In this document: positions 40,544 through 50,851 of the stretch, piece by piece
Numbering within the stretch: position 1 is the stretch's first letter
How the letters are laid out: the number at the start of each line of letters is the position of its first letter
From: Sanguibacter antarcticus
Lineage (GTDB): Bacteria > Actinomycetota > Actinomycetes > Actinomycetales > Cellulomonadaceae
Reading direction: 5' to 3'
NCBI RefSeq assembly: GCF_002564005.1
Contig: NZ_PDJG01000001.1
Span: 2,728,001 to 2,792,000 of the forward strand
Length of the DNA: 64,000 bases
Position numbers and translations under genes: made by a program
Notes under the pieces: model-generated
Seen by the model: the letters and a program-made list of their open reading frames with translations, nothing else
What the model was told of the DNA's origin: nothing
Databases searched by the model: none

Positions 40544-41059
40544 ATGGCCCGCAGAGCCACCGGACGTGTCACCCGATCAGGACCTGACGGCTTCGAGATG
40601 ACCTTGACCCGGACGTTCACCGCACCGGTCGAGGACGTCTGGGCGAGCCTCACGGAGTCTGACCGAACGGCCGGATGGTTCGGTCCCTGGCGTGGTGACG
40701 CCCGTGCTGGGAGCACGGTGCAGGTGCGGATGGGTGCCGACGAGGGCGCCCCGTGGAGCGACATCCGCATCGACGCGTGCCAGCCTCCGCGCCGGCTCCT
40801 CGTCGCCCTCATCGACGACTCTGGTGAGTGGAACCTCGAGGTCATGCTCTCTGCAGGCGAGCACGGCGGCACGCTCCTCGAGCTCATCCAGCACCTCGAG
40901 GACCCCAACGTCGCGAAGAACAGCGGGCCGGGGTGGGAGTACCACCTGGACATGCTCATCGCGTCGCGCGAGGGCCTGCCGCTCCCGGAGTTCAGCGACT
41001 ACTACCCGTCGCAGGTCGAGCACTTCGCGTCGCAGGCCCGGTCGGCGCAGCGCGCCTAG
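40544..41059 (+). CDS. SRPBCC/AHSA1-type protein
   Basis: 171 residues, ATG start with GAGAGGAAC upstream. The START-like (AHSA1) pattern is seen in FEMTLTRTFTAPVEDVWASLTESDRTAGWFGPWRGD at the N-terminus and GTLLELIQHLEDPNVAKNSGPGWEYHLDMLIA at the C-terminus. These proteins have a deep hydrophobic pocket; ligands and roles vary. It ends in EHFASQARSAQRA. Linked by a short gap to the unknown helical protein upstream. The 279 bases after it hold no gene that I can support. Confidence 0.88.
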   Translation: MARRATGRVTRSGPDGFEMTLTRTFTAPVEDVWASLTESDRTAGWFGPWRGDARAGSTVQVRMGADEGAPWSDIRIDACQPPRRLLVALIDDSGEWNLEVMLSAGEHGGTLLELIQHLEDPNVAKNSGPGWEYHLDMLIASREGLPLPEFSDYYPSQVEHFASQARSAQRA

Positions 41060-41338
41060 CCCGGAGAGACGCGAGGGCTTCAGCACCGAGTCCTGGAACG
41101 TTCGTGAGTTCGTCGCTCATACAGGTCATGTCGGCACAGACCGGCTCGACCTTGAGCTCGATCTCGCAGCCCGACGGGCCGCCCGAGCGATGGCTAGGAA
41201 CGCTCACCTCTGTCGCTGCCGCCTGCCACAGGATCGATCACCGACGAGAAGGTGGAGTAGGCAGATACTGCGCGGGCAGCCCGCACCTGGCGGGCCGCCC
41301 GGCCTTCCTGTCGTCGCACCGGGCGACGGGAACGTGCG

Positions 41339-42427
41339 TCAGACGGCCAGGACCGCGTCGAGCATCGGGTAGTCGGTGTAGCCCTCGGCGCCCGGGCCGT
41401 AGATGGTGGCCGGGTTGAGCGGGTTGAGCTCGGCGTCCTCGCGCCAGCGGCGCACGAGGTCGGGGTTGGCGATGACGGGGCGACCGACCGCGACGGCGTC
41501 GGCGACGTCGGCCGCGACGATCTCGGCAGCCTCGTCACGCGTCGTGATCGTGCCGAACCCGGAGTTGACGACGAACGGCCCGCCGAAGCGTGCGCGCAGG
41601 TCCTGGACGAAGGCTCCAGACGGCTCGACGTGCAGGGCGCTCAGGTAGGCGAGGCCCAGGGGCGCGATCGCGTCTACGAGCGTGCCGTACACGGCTGCGA
41701 GGTCGGCCTCGTCGTTCTCGAGGACGCCCTGGATGTTGTGGGCGGGCGAGATGCGCAGGCCCACGCGGTCTGCGCCGATCTCTGCGGCGACCGCTGTCGC
41801 GACCTCGATGACGAGGCGTGCCCGGTTCTCCGGCGACCCGCCGTAGACGTCGTCGCGCTGGTTGGACACGGGCGAGAGGAACTCGTGGAGGAGGTAGCCG
41901 TTGGCGGAGTGGAGCTCGACGCCGTCGAACCCGGCCTCGATCGCGTTGCGGGACGCGGTGACGAACGTCGTGACGATGTCGTGCACCTCGTCCGTCGTCA
42001 GCGCGTGCGGGACGGGGTACGCGACCTTGCCTTGCGGGGTGTGGGTGTCGCCCTCGATCGCGATGGCGCTCGGTCCGACGACGGGCCGTCCGCCGTTGAT
42101 GTCCGAGTGGCTCACGCGGCCAGAGTGCATGACCTGCGCGACGATCCGTCCGCCCGCTGCGTGCACAGAGTCGGTCACGCGACGCCAGCCAGCGAGCTGC
42201 TCGGGGGTGACGAGGCCAGGCTGCCCGGTGTACGCCTGTCCTTCGGGCGACGGGTACGTCCCTTCGCTGACGATGAGGCCGACCGAGGCACGCTGCGTGT
42301 AGTACTCGACGACGATGTCTCCCGGCACGCCCTCCAGACTGGAACGCATCCGCGTGAGCGGCGCCATGACGACGCGGTTGCTCAGCTCGAGAGAGCCGAA
42401 GGACGTGGGTTCAAAGATGTCGGTCAC
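41339..42427 (-). CDS. Old Yellow Enzyme-family alkene reductase (NemA-like)
   Basis: 362 residues from the GTG beginning (M)TDIFEPTSFGSLELSNRVVMAPLTRMRS. TIM-barrel flavoprotein of the classical OYE group: APLTRMRS near residue 22 (FMN phosphate side), QVMHSGRVSH near 98, ELHSANGYLLHEFLSPVSNQRDDVYGG near 175 (substrate-binding His/Asn and catalytic Tyr region), VGRPVIANPDLVRRW near 320. Reduces activated C=C bonds or nitro compounds with NADPH. The divergent gene upstream is a lipoprotein; no regulator is adjacent. Confidence 0.93.
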   Translation of the reverse strand: MTDIFEPTSFGSLELSNRVVMAPLTRMRSSLEGVPGDIVVEYYTQRASVGLIVSEGTYPSPEGQAYTGQPGLVTPEQLAGWRRVTDSVHAAGGRIVAQVMHSGRVSHSDINGGRPVVGPSAIAIEGDTHTPQGKVAYPVPHALTTDEVHDIVTTFVTASRNAIEAGFDGVELHSANGYLLHEFLSPVSNQRDDVYGGSPENRARLVIEVATAVAAEIGADRVGLRISPAHNIQGVLENDEADLAAVYGTLVDAIAPLGLAYLSALHVEPSGAFVQDLRARFGGPFVVNSGFGTITTRDEAAEIVAADVADAVAVGRPVIANPDLVRRWREDAELNPLNPATIYGPGAEGYTDYPMLDAVLAV

Positions 42428-42634
42428 TGGTGTGGGTCCGTTCGTCGAGGCAAGGCTCCCGAGTGAGGACGGAGCCACTTGCGTCAACCTCCGGCACGGC
42501 CGGATATTCCGGTCTGTGATGCACGACACTGACCGTCGGGCGGTACCGTGCCACGTGGTGCGCCCGCACGTCTGCGCTGCGTATGCCCGGTTCTTCAGGT
42601 GCGGCACCGTTACCTAGGTGATAGACCAGACCAC

Positions 42635-43465
42635 GTGACCACAGTGCGCAGCACCCCCGTCCGGCGCGGCCGTCCGCGCCGTCGTACCTCCCCACGCCGC
42701 AGGTCTGCCGTGCTCGTCGCCGCGCTCACTGCGGCGGGCCTCTCGCTGACGGGGTGCAGCAGCACCGACGACGCCACACCGACCGACGCAGCGTCTGACG
42801 CGGCCCTGCGCCCGACCACCGACCCGGCCTCAGAGACCTCCGCAGGAGCCGGCGCGGGTGCTGGTTGCACTGCGACCGAGGTCGGTACACCGGCGGGAGC
42901 AGCGACGACCGAGATCGTCGACGTCGACGGCGACGGCGCTCCTGACACCGCGTGGATGACCGGTGGTTCTGGACGCAGCTTCGGTGTGACGACGGCGTCG
43001 GGCGCGACCTTCAGTACCCCGATCGTCTCGGCCAGCCCTGTTCCCGCGTCGGCCGTCGTGAACGTCGTCGGCGACGACGCGACCCCCATCGCCCTCGTCG
43101 ATCTCGGGCGCGAGGCCCAGCTCTTCTCGCTCATCAACTGCGCCGTGACCCAGACCGTCGACGCGAGCGACACCGCGTACGTCTTCGATCGCGGGTTCGC
43201 CGACCAGGGAACGGGCGTCGGGTGCACCGAGGTCGTCGGCGTCCTCCAGCTGGCTGGCCTCCGCGCGGTGCAGGAGGGCGGGACCTGGACGGTGACACGC
43301 ACCCTCGTCGATCTCTCGGACGGGGGACGGGTGGCCGCCGACGGGACGGTCGACGTCGTCGCGGAGGGCGCGGCCGCGGCGGATCCCGTCGTGACGACAG
43401 CCCAAGAGGTCTCGTGCGGCGACATCGTCGCGGGCGACGGCGGGCTGGCCGAACCGGAGGCGTGA
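42635..43465 (+). CDS. Lipoprotein with a DxDGDG repeat segment, unknown function
   Basis: 276 residues from GTG 42635. A long basic signal (RGRPRRRTSPRRRSAVLVAALTAAGL) ends in the lipobox LTGC. A low-complexity Thr/Ala/Asp stretch follows, then DVDGDGAPDTAWM, a calcium-binding FG-GAP/dockerin-like loop, and a mixed strand domain (TPIALVDLGREAQLFSLINCAVT...) with four Cys that could form two disulfides. Cell-surface location is likely. No specific family; similar FG-GAP-containing lipoproteins are frequent in actinobacteria. Ends 37 bases before the GNAT gene. Confidence 0.78.
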   Translation: MTTVRSTPVRRGRPRRRTSPRRRSAVLVAALTAAGLSLTGCSSTDDATPTDAASDAALRPTTDPASETSAGAGAGAGCTATEVGTPAGAATTEIVDVDGDGAPDTAWMTGGSGRSFGVTTASGATFSTPIVSASPVPASAVVNVVGDDATPIALVDLGREAQLFSLINCAVTQTVDASDTAYVFDRGFADQGTGVGCTEVVGVLQLAGLRAVQEGGTWTVTRTLVDLSDGGRVAADGTVDVVAEGAAAADPVVTTAQEVSCGDIVAGDGGLAEPEA

Positions 43466-43502
43466 GCCGTCCGGCGGACTGATCGCTCACTAGGCTGTCC
43501 GC

Positions 43503-44093
43503 ATGCAGATCGAGCTCCGCCCGTACGACCATCCGCACGTCCAGGCGCTCGTCGAGCGGCTCCAGGCGGAGTACCTCACCATCTACGGCCAGACCGACGC
43601 GGCCCCGGCCAGCGCGAGCGAGCTCGCTCCCCCGCGCGGCTCCTTCGCTCTCGGGTACGTGGACGACGTCCCGGTCGCGATGGGCGGATGGCGGCTGCGC
43701 GACGACGGCCGCGCGGAGCTCAAGCGCATGTACGTCGTCGACGAGGCGCGCGGTCGCGGGCTGTCACGCGACATCCTGAGGTGGCTGGAGGCCTCGGCGA
43801 TCGCTGCCGGGATGACGGAGATGATCCTCGAGTCGAACCAGAAGCACCCCGCGGCCCTCGGCCTGTACCGCTCCCACGGCTACACGCCGGTCCCCGCGTT
43901 CGGCTACTACAGCGCGAGCCCGGAGAACGTGTGCCTGGGGCGGTCGCTCGCACCGCCGACCGGTCGAGGACAGCCCGGTGCCGCCTCAGCGCAGGATGCC
44001 CAGCCGTCGTGCCTCGGAGACCGCGGCGGTCCGGGAAGAGACGTCGAGCTTGGCGAAGACGTGGACGAGGTGCGACTTCACGGTCGCTTCTGA
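43503..44093 (+). CDS. GNAT acetyltransferase with read-through C-terminus
   Basis: 196 residues, ATG start. GNAT motifs are clear: AMGGWRLRDDGRAELKRMYVVDEARGRGLSRDILRWLE (acetyl-CoA loop about 65-100) and LESNQKHPAALGLYRSHGYTPVPAFGYY near 115-142. The fold is complete by residue about 152 (ENVCLGRSL). The last 44 residues (PPTGRGQPGAASAQDAQ onwards) are low-complexity and lie within the convergent response-regulator gene (108 bases of overlap), so they are probably an extension after loss of the original stop. Substrate unknown. Confidence 0.88.
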   Translation: MQIELRPYDHPHVQALVERLQAEYLTIYGQTDAAPASASELAPPRGSFALGYVDDVPVAMGGWRLRDDGRAELKRMYVVDEARGRGLSRDILRWLEASAIAAGMTEMILESNQKHPAALGLYRSHGYTPVPAFGYYSASPENVCLGRSLAPPTGRGQPGAASAQDAQPSCLGDRGGPGRDVELGEDVDEVRLHGRF

Positions 44094-44606
44094 CACGAAC
44101 AGCACTCCAGCGGCCTCGGCGTTCGAGCGGCCGTCGGCGACGATCTCGAGCACCTGGATCTCGCGGGCGCTCAGGGCGACGCGCGGTGCGCGCAGGCGGT
44201 CGAGGAGGCGCGAGGCGATCACCGGGGCGAGGGCGCTCTCCCCCGCCGCGGCAGCGCGCACGGCGGCCAGGAGCTCGTGCGGAGGGGCGTCCTTGAGAAG
44301 GTAGCCGCTGGCACCGGACTCGACGGCACCGAGGATGTCGGCGTCGGTGTCGTAGTTGGTGAGCACGAGCACGTACGGCGGCGTCGCGAGCGCGCGCACG
44401 CGCCGGGTGGCGTCGGCGCCCGACGACCCTGCTCCGAGCTGCAGGTCCATGAGCACGAGGTCAGGCTGCTCGCGCTCGACGACCGCCACCACCTCGTCGG
44501 CCGTCGCCGCGTCACCGACGATCGCGAACCCGTCCTCGGACTCGAAGAGCGCGTGCAGGCCCGCACGAACGATCGGGTGGTCGTCGGCGACGACGAGACG
44601 GATCAC
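43986..44606 (-). CDS. NarL/LuxR-family response regulator
   Basis: 206 residues, GTG start. Receiver domain 1-120 with acidic pair VADDHPIV, phospho-acceptor Asp in DLVLMDLQLG near 54 and the Lys in GYLLKDAPP near 105; LuxR helix-turn-helix about 142-200 (LSAREIQVLEIVADGRSNAEAAGVLFVSEATVKSHLVHVFAKL). It pairs with the histidine kinase gene upstream, overlapping its stop by 4 bases (GTGA). The divergent ABC transporter across a promoter region with perfect palindromes is its most likely target. Confidence 0.94.
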   Translation of the reverse strand: MIRLVVADDHPIVRAGLHALFESEDGFAIVGDAATADEVVAVVEREQPDLVLMDLQLGAGSSGADATRRVRALATPPYVLVLTNYDTDADILGAVESGASGYLLKDAPPHELLAAVRAAAAGESALAPVIASRLLDRLRAPRVALSAREIQVLEIVADGRSNAEAAGVLFVSEATVKSHLVHVFAKLDVSSRTAAVSEARRLGILR

Positions 44607-45778
44607 GGCTGGACCGCCAAGACCACGGTGAGCGTCGTCCCGTGACCGGGCGCCGACTCGACGAGGAGGGTCCCGTCGAGCTGTTCGACGCGCTCGCGCG
44701 TCGCCCGCAGGCCGAACGAGTCAGAACGGCCTGCGTCGTCCCGTGCTCTGGTCTCTGCGACATCGAACCCGATTCCGTCGTCCGCGACCGTGAGGGTGAC
44801 CGAGCCTGCGTCGCGGGTGATCGTCACGGCGACCGAGCGGGTGCCCGCGTGCTTGACCACGTTGGCGACCGCGCCCTGGACGATCCGCAGGAGCGCTGTC
44901 TGCACGTGCATCGGCAGGTCGAGACCGTCCGGCACGTGCACGTCCACGTCGAGGCCTTCCGCGTGCCACTGGGAGCGTGCGAGCCGACGCAGCACGCCGC
45001 CGATCTCGCGCTCGTCGAGGGAGGGTGGGGCCAGCTCGCGGATGAAACGCCGTGTCTCGGCGAGGTTGGTCGCGGCGGTCTCGCGGGCGAGACGCACGTG
45101 CTCGAGGCCTCGTTCCGGGTCGGCGCGCTCGGCGGCGTGCAGGAGGAGCTGGATGCTCGCGAGGCCTTGCGCGACGGTGTCGTGGATCTCGCGGGCGAGG
45201 CGGGCACGCTCGGCGAGGACACCGGACTCCCGTTCCGTCGCAGCGAGCCGCCCCTGCGTCTCGACGAGCTGCGCGACGAGCTCCTCGTGCTCGCGTGCTT
45301 CGCGGGCGAGCGCCTGGTAACCGCGTCCGAGGAGGAGTGCGACGCACGCGCCGATGAACGGCCCCACCGCTCCGGCGACGGACCAGCCGCCGTGCAGGCC
45401 GAGGGCGACGATCGCGACGGCTGTCGTGGCGAAGACGGTGATCGTGCCTGCGCGGCGGGGCAAGAGATGGATGTAGACGAAGAAGAGGGGGAACACGAGG
45501 TAGGCGGGCTCGGGCTCGAGCCACACCATGGCGATCCATCCGAGGGTGAGAGCGAGGAGCCAGAGCCGCACCGGGAGCGTCGTGCGGGCTCGGCGGCCGA
45601 CCGCGCCGCCGGCGCAGTAGAGGAGGAACCATGCCAGAGCGAGGACCACGACCACTGCCCGCGTGGGTCCTGGCGTGAGGACCGCACGGACGACGACGAG
45701 CGTCGTGAGGCCCGTGACGAGGACGTGGAGGCCGGTGCGCATACCCACGAAGACGGGCGTGAGCGTGGCAGGTGGCAT
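44603..45778 (-). CDS. Sensor histidine kinase, NarX/DesK type
   Basis: 391 residues from the ATG beginning MPPATLTPVFVG; a GTG four codons earlier is possible. N-terminal sensor with about five transmembrane segments (residues 14-150) and no large outside loop, a coiled stretch with REAREHEELVAQLVETQ, the HisKA_3 box REIHDTVAQGLASIQLLLH near 193 (phospho-His), and HATPase with VVKHAGTRSVAVTI, VADDGIGFD and SFGLRATRERVEQLDG. The short-loop membrane sensor suggests detection of membrane-active compounds (as in DesK or bacitracin-type sensors). Coupled to the regulator gene. Confidence 0.93.
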   Translation of the reverse strand: MPPATLTPVFVGMRTGLHVLVTGLTTLVVVRAVLTPGPTRAVVVVLALAWFLLYCAGGAVGRRARTTLPVRLWLLALTLGWIAMVWLEPEPAYLVFPLFFVYIHLLPRRAGTITVFATTAVAIVALGLHGGWSVAGAVGPFIGACVALLLGRGYQALAREAREHEELVAQLVETQGRLAATERESGVLAERARLAREIHDTVAQGLASIQLLLHAAERADPERGLEHVRLARETAATNLAETRRFIRELAPPSLDEREIGGVLRRLARSQWHAEGLDVDVHVPDGLDLPMHVQTALLRIVQGAVANVVKHAGTRSVAVTITRDAGSVTLTVADDGIGFDVAETRARDDAGRSDSFGLRATRERVEQLDGTLLVESAPGHGTTLTVVLAVQP

Positions 45779-45813
45779 GTCGATCGACACTACGCCGACC
45801 GGGTGGCCTGGCG

Positions 45814-45847
45814 CATCGTTCGAACGATGGACGGCGGGGTCCGCCGT
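45814..45847. promoter_or_regulatory. Two adjacent palindromes between two-component and ABC transporter genes
   Basis: CATCGTTCGAACGATG (45814-45829) is a perfect 16-bp palindrome. One base later ACGGCGG (45831-45837) and CCGCCGT (45841-45847) form a 7-bp hairpin or dyad with a 3-base centre. They lie about 36 bases upstream of the kinase start and about 115 upstream of the permease start. The first is a good candidate binding site for the LuxR-type regulator. Confidence 0.7.
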
Positions 45848-45944
45848 TCGAGCCCGGGAGGCCCGTCGCGCGGGCGATGACGCGGGGGCGACGTCTGATG
45901 GAAGGTCTAGAGCGTCGCGAGAACGTGGCACGGAAGGGATCCTC

Positions 45945-47039
45945 ATGTTCGTCGCCTGGCGCGACCTCCGCTCGGCCAAGGGCCGGTTCGTCCTCATCGG
46001 CTCTGTCGTCACGCTCATCACCGTGCTGGTCCAGTTCCTCAGCGGTCTCACCGCTGGCCTGGCGTCCGAGAACGTCTCGGCAGTCTGGTCGCTGCCGGTC
46101 GACCGTGTGGTGTTCTCGTCGTTGTCGAGCGGGGCGGACCCGCAGTTCGCGGACTCCTCGGTCTCGCAGGCCGACGCTGACGCGTGGGCCGCGGTGCCGG
46201 GCGTCGAGGGTGTCGAGCCTCTGGGCGTCTCGCAGACGCGTGCGGAGGTGGGCGGTGTGCGGGTGGCGGTGTCGCTGCTCGGGGTCCAGCCCGGCTTCGT
46301 CGCCGGGCCCGCGCTCGAGGACGCTGCTCTCGGGGACGGCCTGGCTGACGGGAGCGTCGCGCTGTCCTCGGCCGCGGCGGCGGACCTCGGCGTCGAGGTC
46401 GGTGGGACGGTGACGATCAACGAGACCGGCTACACCGTCGCGGCGGTCGGCGGCGACTCCTGGTACAGCCACACGCCGGTCGTGTGGACGACGTTGTCCG
46501 ACTGGCAGTCGTACTCCGCCGCGACAGGGTCGCCGGACGCGTTCGCGACGGTGCTCGCCGTGACCGGGACCGCTGACTGGACCGCAGCCGACACGAGCAC
46601 GCAGACGGTCTCGGTGTCTCGGCTCGGCTCGCTCGTGGCGATCGGCTCGTTCCGCTCCGAGACAGGATCGCTGCTCCTCATGGTCGCGATGCTGTTCGCG
46701 GTCTCCGCGCTGGTCATCGGCGCGTTCTTCACCGTGTGGGGCATGCAGCGTTCCTCGGACGTCGCTGTGCTCAAGGCGCTCGGCGCCTCGACACGGTCCT
46801 TGGTGCGCGACGCGCTGGGTCAGGCCCTCGTGGTCCTCGGCATCGGCATCGGGGTCGGGACCGTCGTGGTCGTGGTGCTCGGTGCCCTGGCCGGGCAGGT
46901 CCTGCCCTTCGTGCTCAGCCCGCTGACGACGCTCCTGCCGGCGCTCGTCATGAGCGTTCTCGGGCTCGCGGGCGCGGCGACGGCGCTGCGCTCGGTCACG
47001 TCAGCCGACCCCCTCACCGCGCTCGGGAGCAACCGATGA
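45945..47039 (+). CDS. FtsX-like ABC transporter permease (MacB type)
   Basis: 364 residues from ATG 45945, set by GGAAGGG upstream. MacB topology: helix 1 near 15-35 (RFVLIGSVVTLITVLVQFLSGL), an outside domain of about 200 residues (VDRVVFSSLSSGADPQFADSSVS...), then three helices near 242-262, 290-320 and 328-350. A DPLTALGSN end motif is typical. With the following ATPase it would move lipids, peptides or antibiotics across the membrane; single-permease pairs of this kind with a NarL-type system next door often answer cell-envelope stress. Overlaps the ATPase start by 4 bases. Confidence 0.9.
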   Translation: MFVAWRDLRSAKGRFVLIGSVVTLITVLVQFLSGLTAGLASENVSAVWSLPVDRVVFSSLSSGADPQFADSSVSQADADAWAAVPGVEGVEPLGVSQTRAEVGGVRVAVSLLGVQPGFVAGPALEDAALGDGLADGSVALSSAAAADLGVEVGGTVTINETGYTVAAVGGDSWYSHTPVVWTTLSDWQSYSAATGSPDAFATVLAVTGTADWTAADTSTQTVSVSRLGSLVAIGSFRSETGSLLLMVAMLFAVSALVIGAFFTVWGMQRSSDVAVLKALGASTRSLVRDALGQALVVLGIGIGVGTVVVVVLGALAGQVLPFVLSPLTTLLPALVMSVLGLAGAATALRSVTSADPLTALGSNR

Positions 47040-47764
47040 TCCAGCTCGACCACGTCACTCTCTCCTTCCCGGACGGTGCGTCGCGCGTCACCGCCGTCGA
47101 CGACGTCTCACTCGTCGCGCAGCCGGGCACCGTCACCGGCATCACGGGGCCGAGCGGCTCGGGCAAGTCGAGCCTCCTCGCGGTCGCGGCGACGCTCATC
47201 CGGCCCGACAGCGGCCGCGTCGTCGTCGGTGGCCTCGATGCTGCGCAGCTCAGCCCTGCAGAGGCGAGCGACCTGCGTCGCAGCACGGTGGGCATCGTGT
47301 TCCAGCAGTCGAACCTTCTTCCTGCGCTCACGGCGCACGACCAGCTGAGGGTGATGAACGAGCTCGGGGCCCGGGGCAGCCGTGCGCGCCGTGCCGAGGT
47401 GGCACGGCGGGCGGATGAGCTCCTCGACGCGGTCGGCCTCGCGGACCAGCGGCACAAGCGCCCGAGCCAGCTCTCCGGCGGCGAGCGTCAGCGCGTGAAC
47501 ATCGCCCGGGCGCTCATGAACGACCCGAGCGTCCTGCTGGTCGACGAGCCGACGAGCGCGCTCGACCAGGAGCGCGGCGCCGCGATCATCGACCTCGTGG
47601 TCTCGCTCACCGTGTCGCTGAGGACGGCGACGCTCCTCGTCACGCACGACCTCGTGCACCTTCCCCGGATGGACGCCGTCCTGACGATGGTGGACGGGCG
47701 CCTCACGAGCGCGGAGCGAGCCCAGCGTCGATCAGCGTCGACGCCGCAGCCCGTGCAGCGGTAG
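47036..47764 (+). CDS. ABC transporter ATP-binding protein (LolD/MacB type)
   Basis: 242 residues, ATG overlapping the permease stop (ATGA). Walker A GPSGSGKSS near 38-46, Q-loop VFQQSNLLP near 90, signature LSGGERQRV near 142, Walker B VLLVDEPTSALD near 162, and the H-loop His in LVTHD. Partner of the preceding permease. The C-terminal about 20 residues (TSAERAQRRSASTPQ) run into the convergent TetR gene (62 bases of overlap) and are not part of the family fold. Confidence 0.94.
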   Translation: MIQLDHVTLSFPDGASRVTAVDDVSLVAQPGTVTGITGPSGSGKSSLLAVAATLIRPDSGRVVVGGLDAAQLSPAEASDLRRSTVGIVFQQSNLLPALTAHDQLRVMNELGARGSRARRAEVARRADELLDAVGLADQRHKRPSQLSGGERQRVNIARALMNDPSVLLVDEPTSALDQERGAAIIDLVVSLTVSLRTATLLVTHDLVHLPRMDAVLTMVDGRLTSAERAQRRSASTPQPVQR

Positions 47765-48269
47765 CCCAGGCGGGCTCCTGCGTGATGGCGGCCATGGTCT
47801 GGGCGCCCTCCGCGAGCAGGACGAGCTGGGGCGCGACGTCCGCGTCGAGCCCGACGTCCTCGGCGAGCCTCGCGACGTAGTCGGCGAAGCCCTCTTTGTG
47901 GGCGCGGACCGCGTCGGCCACCGCGAGGTTGACCGAGCCGAGCTCACCGAACGTGTTGATGAAGCCGCAGCCTCGGAAGGCGTCGTCGCCGGTCCAGTCG
48001 ACGAGGTAGTCGTAGATCGCGAGGAGCTTGTCGCGGGGGGTCGTCGCGGCGTCGACCGTGCGGGAGACGCAGTCCTGCCACGATCGTGTGCGGTGGTCGA
48101 GGACGGCGAGGACGATCGCGTCCTTGGACTCGAACTCGCGGTAGAGCCGTTTGAGCGAGACACCTGCGGCTGTGCGGAGCTCGTCCATCCCGACAGCCTG
48201 GACGCCGCGGCGGTAGAACAGGTCGTCGGCGGCCGCGACGACGGCGTCGCGGACGGTCAGGTCGGGCAT
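47703..48269 (-). CDS. TetR/AcrR-family repressor
   Basis: 188 residues from the ATG beginning MPDLTVRDAVVAA. Helix-turn-helix about 10-52 (AAADDLFYRRGVQAVGMDELRTAAGVSLKRLYREFESKDAIV); C-terminal ligand domain with ARAHKEG and AEGAQTMAAITQEP as in the YjdC/TetR_C_33 kind. Divergent from the alpha/beta hydrolase gene; two identical perfect 16-bp palindromes in the 116-base intergenic region are surely its operators. The ligand may be a substrate or product of the hydrolase. Confidence 0.92.
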   Translation of the reverse strand: MPDLTVRDAVVAAADDLFYRRGVQAVGMDELRTAAGVSLKRLYREFESKDAIVLAVLDHRTRSWQDCVSRTVDAATTPRDKLLAIYDYLVDWTGDDAFRGCGFINTFGELGSVNLAVADAVRAHKEGFADYVARLAEDVGLDADVAPQLVLLAEGAQTMAAITQEPAWATAARAAASTLIDAGLAPRS

Positions 48270-48271
48270 GA

Positions 48272-49234
<963 letters not shown>

Positions 49235-49309
49235 TCGCTGCGCCCTCGTCGGGCCCGGGCGGGCAGGCTCGGGCCCGCTCGCCCGGGCTCGGAGACGTCG
49301 GTCGACGCG

Positions 49310-50626
49310 CTAGCGGCTCGCGAGCTCTCGGATCGTGTCGGCGATGCTGTTCGCTCCGTCGGCGACCTTGACGAACGTCGAACGGGTCATCGCTGTGGTG
49401 GTGGACTGCTCTTCGACAGCGGTCGCGATGCTCGTCGTGAACCCGCTGATCTGCAGGATCACGGACGAGACCTTGACCATCGAGGTCAAAGCCTCGTCGG
49501 TCTCGGTCCGGATGCGCTCTGCGAGCGCGCCGATCGACTCGGTGGCGGTCGCTGTGTCACGTGCAAGGGTCTTGACCTCGCCGGCGACGACGGCGAAGCC
49601 CTTGCCTGCGTCTCCGGCCCGGGCGGCTTCGATGGTGGCGTTGAGCGCGAGGAGATTCGTCTGTGCTGCGATGCCGGCGATCACCCCGACCAGCCGACCG
49701 ATCTCTTCGACCTCGCCACCCAGCTTGGAGATCACCGAGCTGGTCTCGGTGACCAGTCCGACTGCGTTGCCGGAGACGGCAGAGGCGTCGCTCACGTTCC
49801 CGGAGATCTCCCGGATGGCGATGTCGATAGACCCGACGGCGTCGGAGGCGGCGGTGACGCCACCAGAGACGGTGCTGGTCGCTTCGGAAAGGATGGTGAG
49901 CTGTTCGTCGACCTCGGCACGGTCGCGGCGCTGAGCATCGAGAGCCTCGGCGATCTCCTGCGCTGCTGCTGCCCGGTCGTCGGTAGCGGACTTCTCGGTG
50001 AGCAGCTGCTCGGCGAGCATCTCCTTGGCCTTGGTCTCCGCGGCTGCTGCACCGATCTGGGCGGCCTCGGCGAAGCGCCAGAAGGTGATCTGCGCCCAGG
50101 CGCCGGCCAGGATGAAGGCAGCGTGGACCATCGCCCAGAGCACCGGGTTGGTGGACTCGATCGACCCGGGCGTGAACAGGTGCATCGGCATGTAGATCGC
50201 CATCCAGAGATGGTGGATCGCGGTGAAGACGACGGCGAGGATGTAGGCGGGCCAGCTCTGGTAGAGCGCGATGAAGCCGAGGCTGACGAAGAAGTCGAAG
50301 TGGGCGGACGTCGAGCCGCCGAGCAGCTCGACGAGCATCGCGGAAGTCCCGAGCAGCGAGAGCGCGGCGGCCGAGGACGCGAGGGTGCGGTTCACCGGTG
50401 AGAGCGCGACGACCCCGGGTATGGCGACGAGGAGGACGAACTCGATCTGGGCCATCATGCCGTTGTGCCCACCGAACGCGGCAAGTGCGGCGAGCGCCGG
50501 CAGGTGCACACCGATGACGATGAGCACCATGCGGTGCCGGCGTTTCCAGTCGGCTTCGGCTAGGGGCAGACCGACCGGGAGCAGGGCCCGGAAGCCGGTG
50601 CGTGCAGGAGCGTCGGATGCTGTCAT
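49310..50626 (-). CDS. Methyl-accepting chemotaxis protein with six-helix membrane sensor
   Basis: 438 residues from the ATG beginning [12 protein letters not shown]-terminal part (about 30-200) has six transmembrane helices and hardly any outside loop, with [14 protein letters not shown] between helices; no HAMP domain is visible. The cytosolic MCP signalling domain (about 240-438) has the hairpin tip [48 protein letters not shown]. The shape suggests sensing inside the membrane (light, redox or energy state) and signalling to CheA. No che or flagellar genes are in the window. Followed by a GC-rich gap and the hydrolase gene in convergent orientation. Confidence 0.9.
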   Translation of the reverse strand: MTASDAPARTGFRALLPVGLPLAEADWKRRHRMVLIVIGVHLPALAALAAFGGHNGMMAQIEFVLLVAIPGVVALSPVNRTLASSAAALSLLGTSAMLVELLGGSTSAHFDFFVSLGFIALYQSWPAYILAVVFTAIHHLWMAIYMPMHLFTPGSIESTNPVLWAMVHAAFILAGAWAQITFWRFAEAAQIGAAAAETKAKEMLAEQLLTEKSATDDRAAAAQEIAEALDAQRRDRAEVDEQLTILSEATSTVSGGVTAASDAVGSIDIAIREISGNVSDASAVSGNAVGLVTETSSVISKLGGEVEEIGRLVGVIAGIAAQTNLLALNATIEAARAGDAGKGFAVVAGEVKTLARDTATATESIGALAERIRTETDEALTSMVKVSSVILQISGFTTSIATAVEEQSTTTAMTRSTFVKVADGANSIADTIRELASR

Positions 50627-50851
50627 GGTGTCCCAGATTCTGTGAAGTGAGGTGGTCTGCACGGTCGTGGCGTGCGGAATCGTCTGGCCCCCTCATCGAC
50701 CGCCTACCAGCCAACTGAAGAGAATTCGTCGAGATGCGACGGCGATCCCCGTCCCCGGACCGCGTGCGCGCGCGGAGCGCACAGCTGTGAGAGACGTTCC
50801 GTGCCGTTCTGTGTCGACACGTCCGGAACGTGGTGGGCTAACCTTTCACCC

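Noticed and set aside
41060..41338. Possible small genes between SRPBCC and OYE genes
   Set aside because: The short frames there have no ribosome binding site, signal or family pattern.
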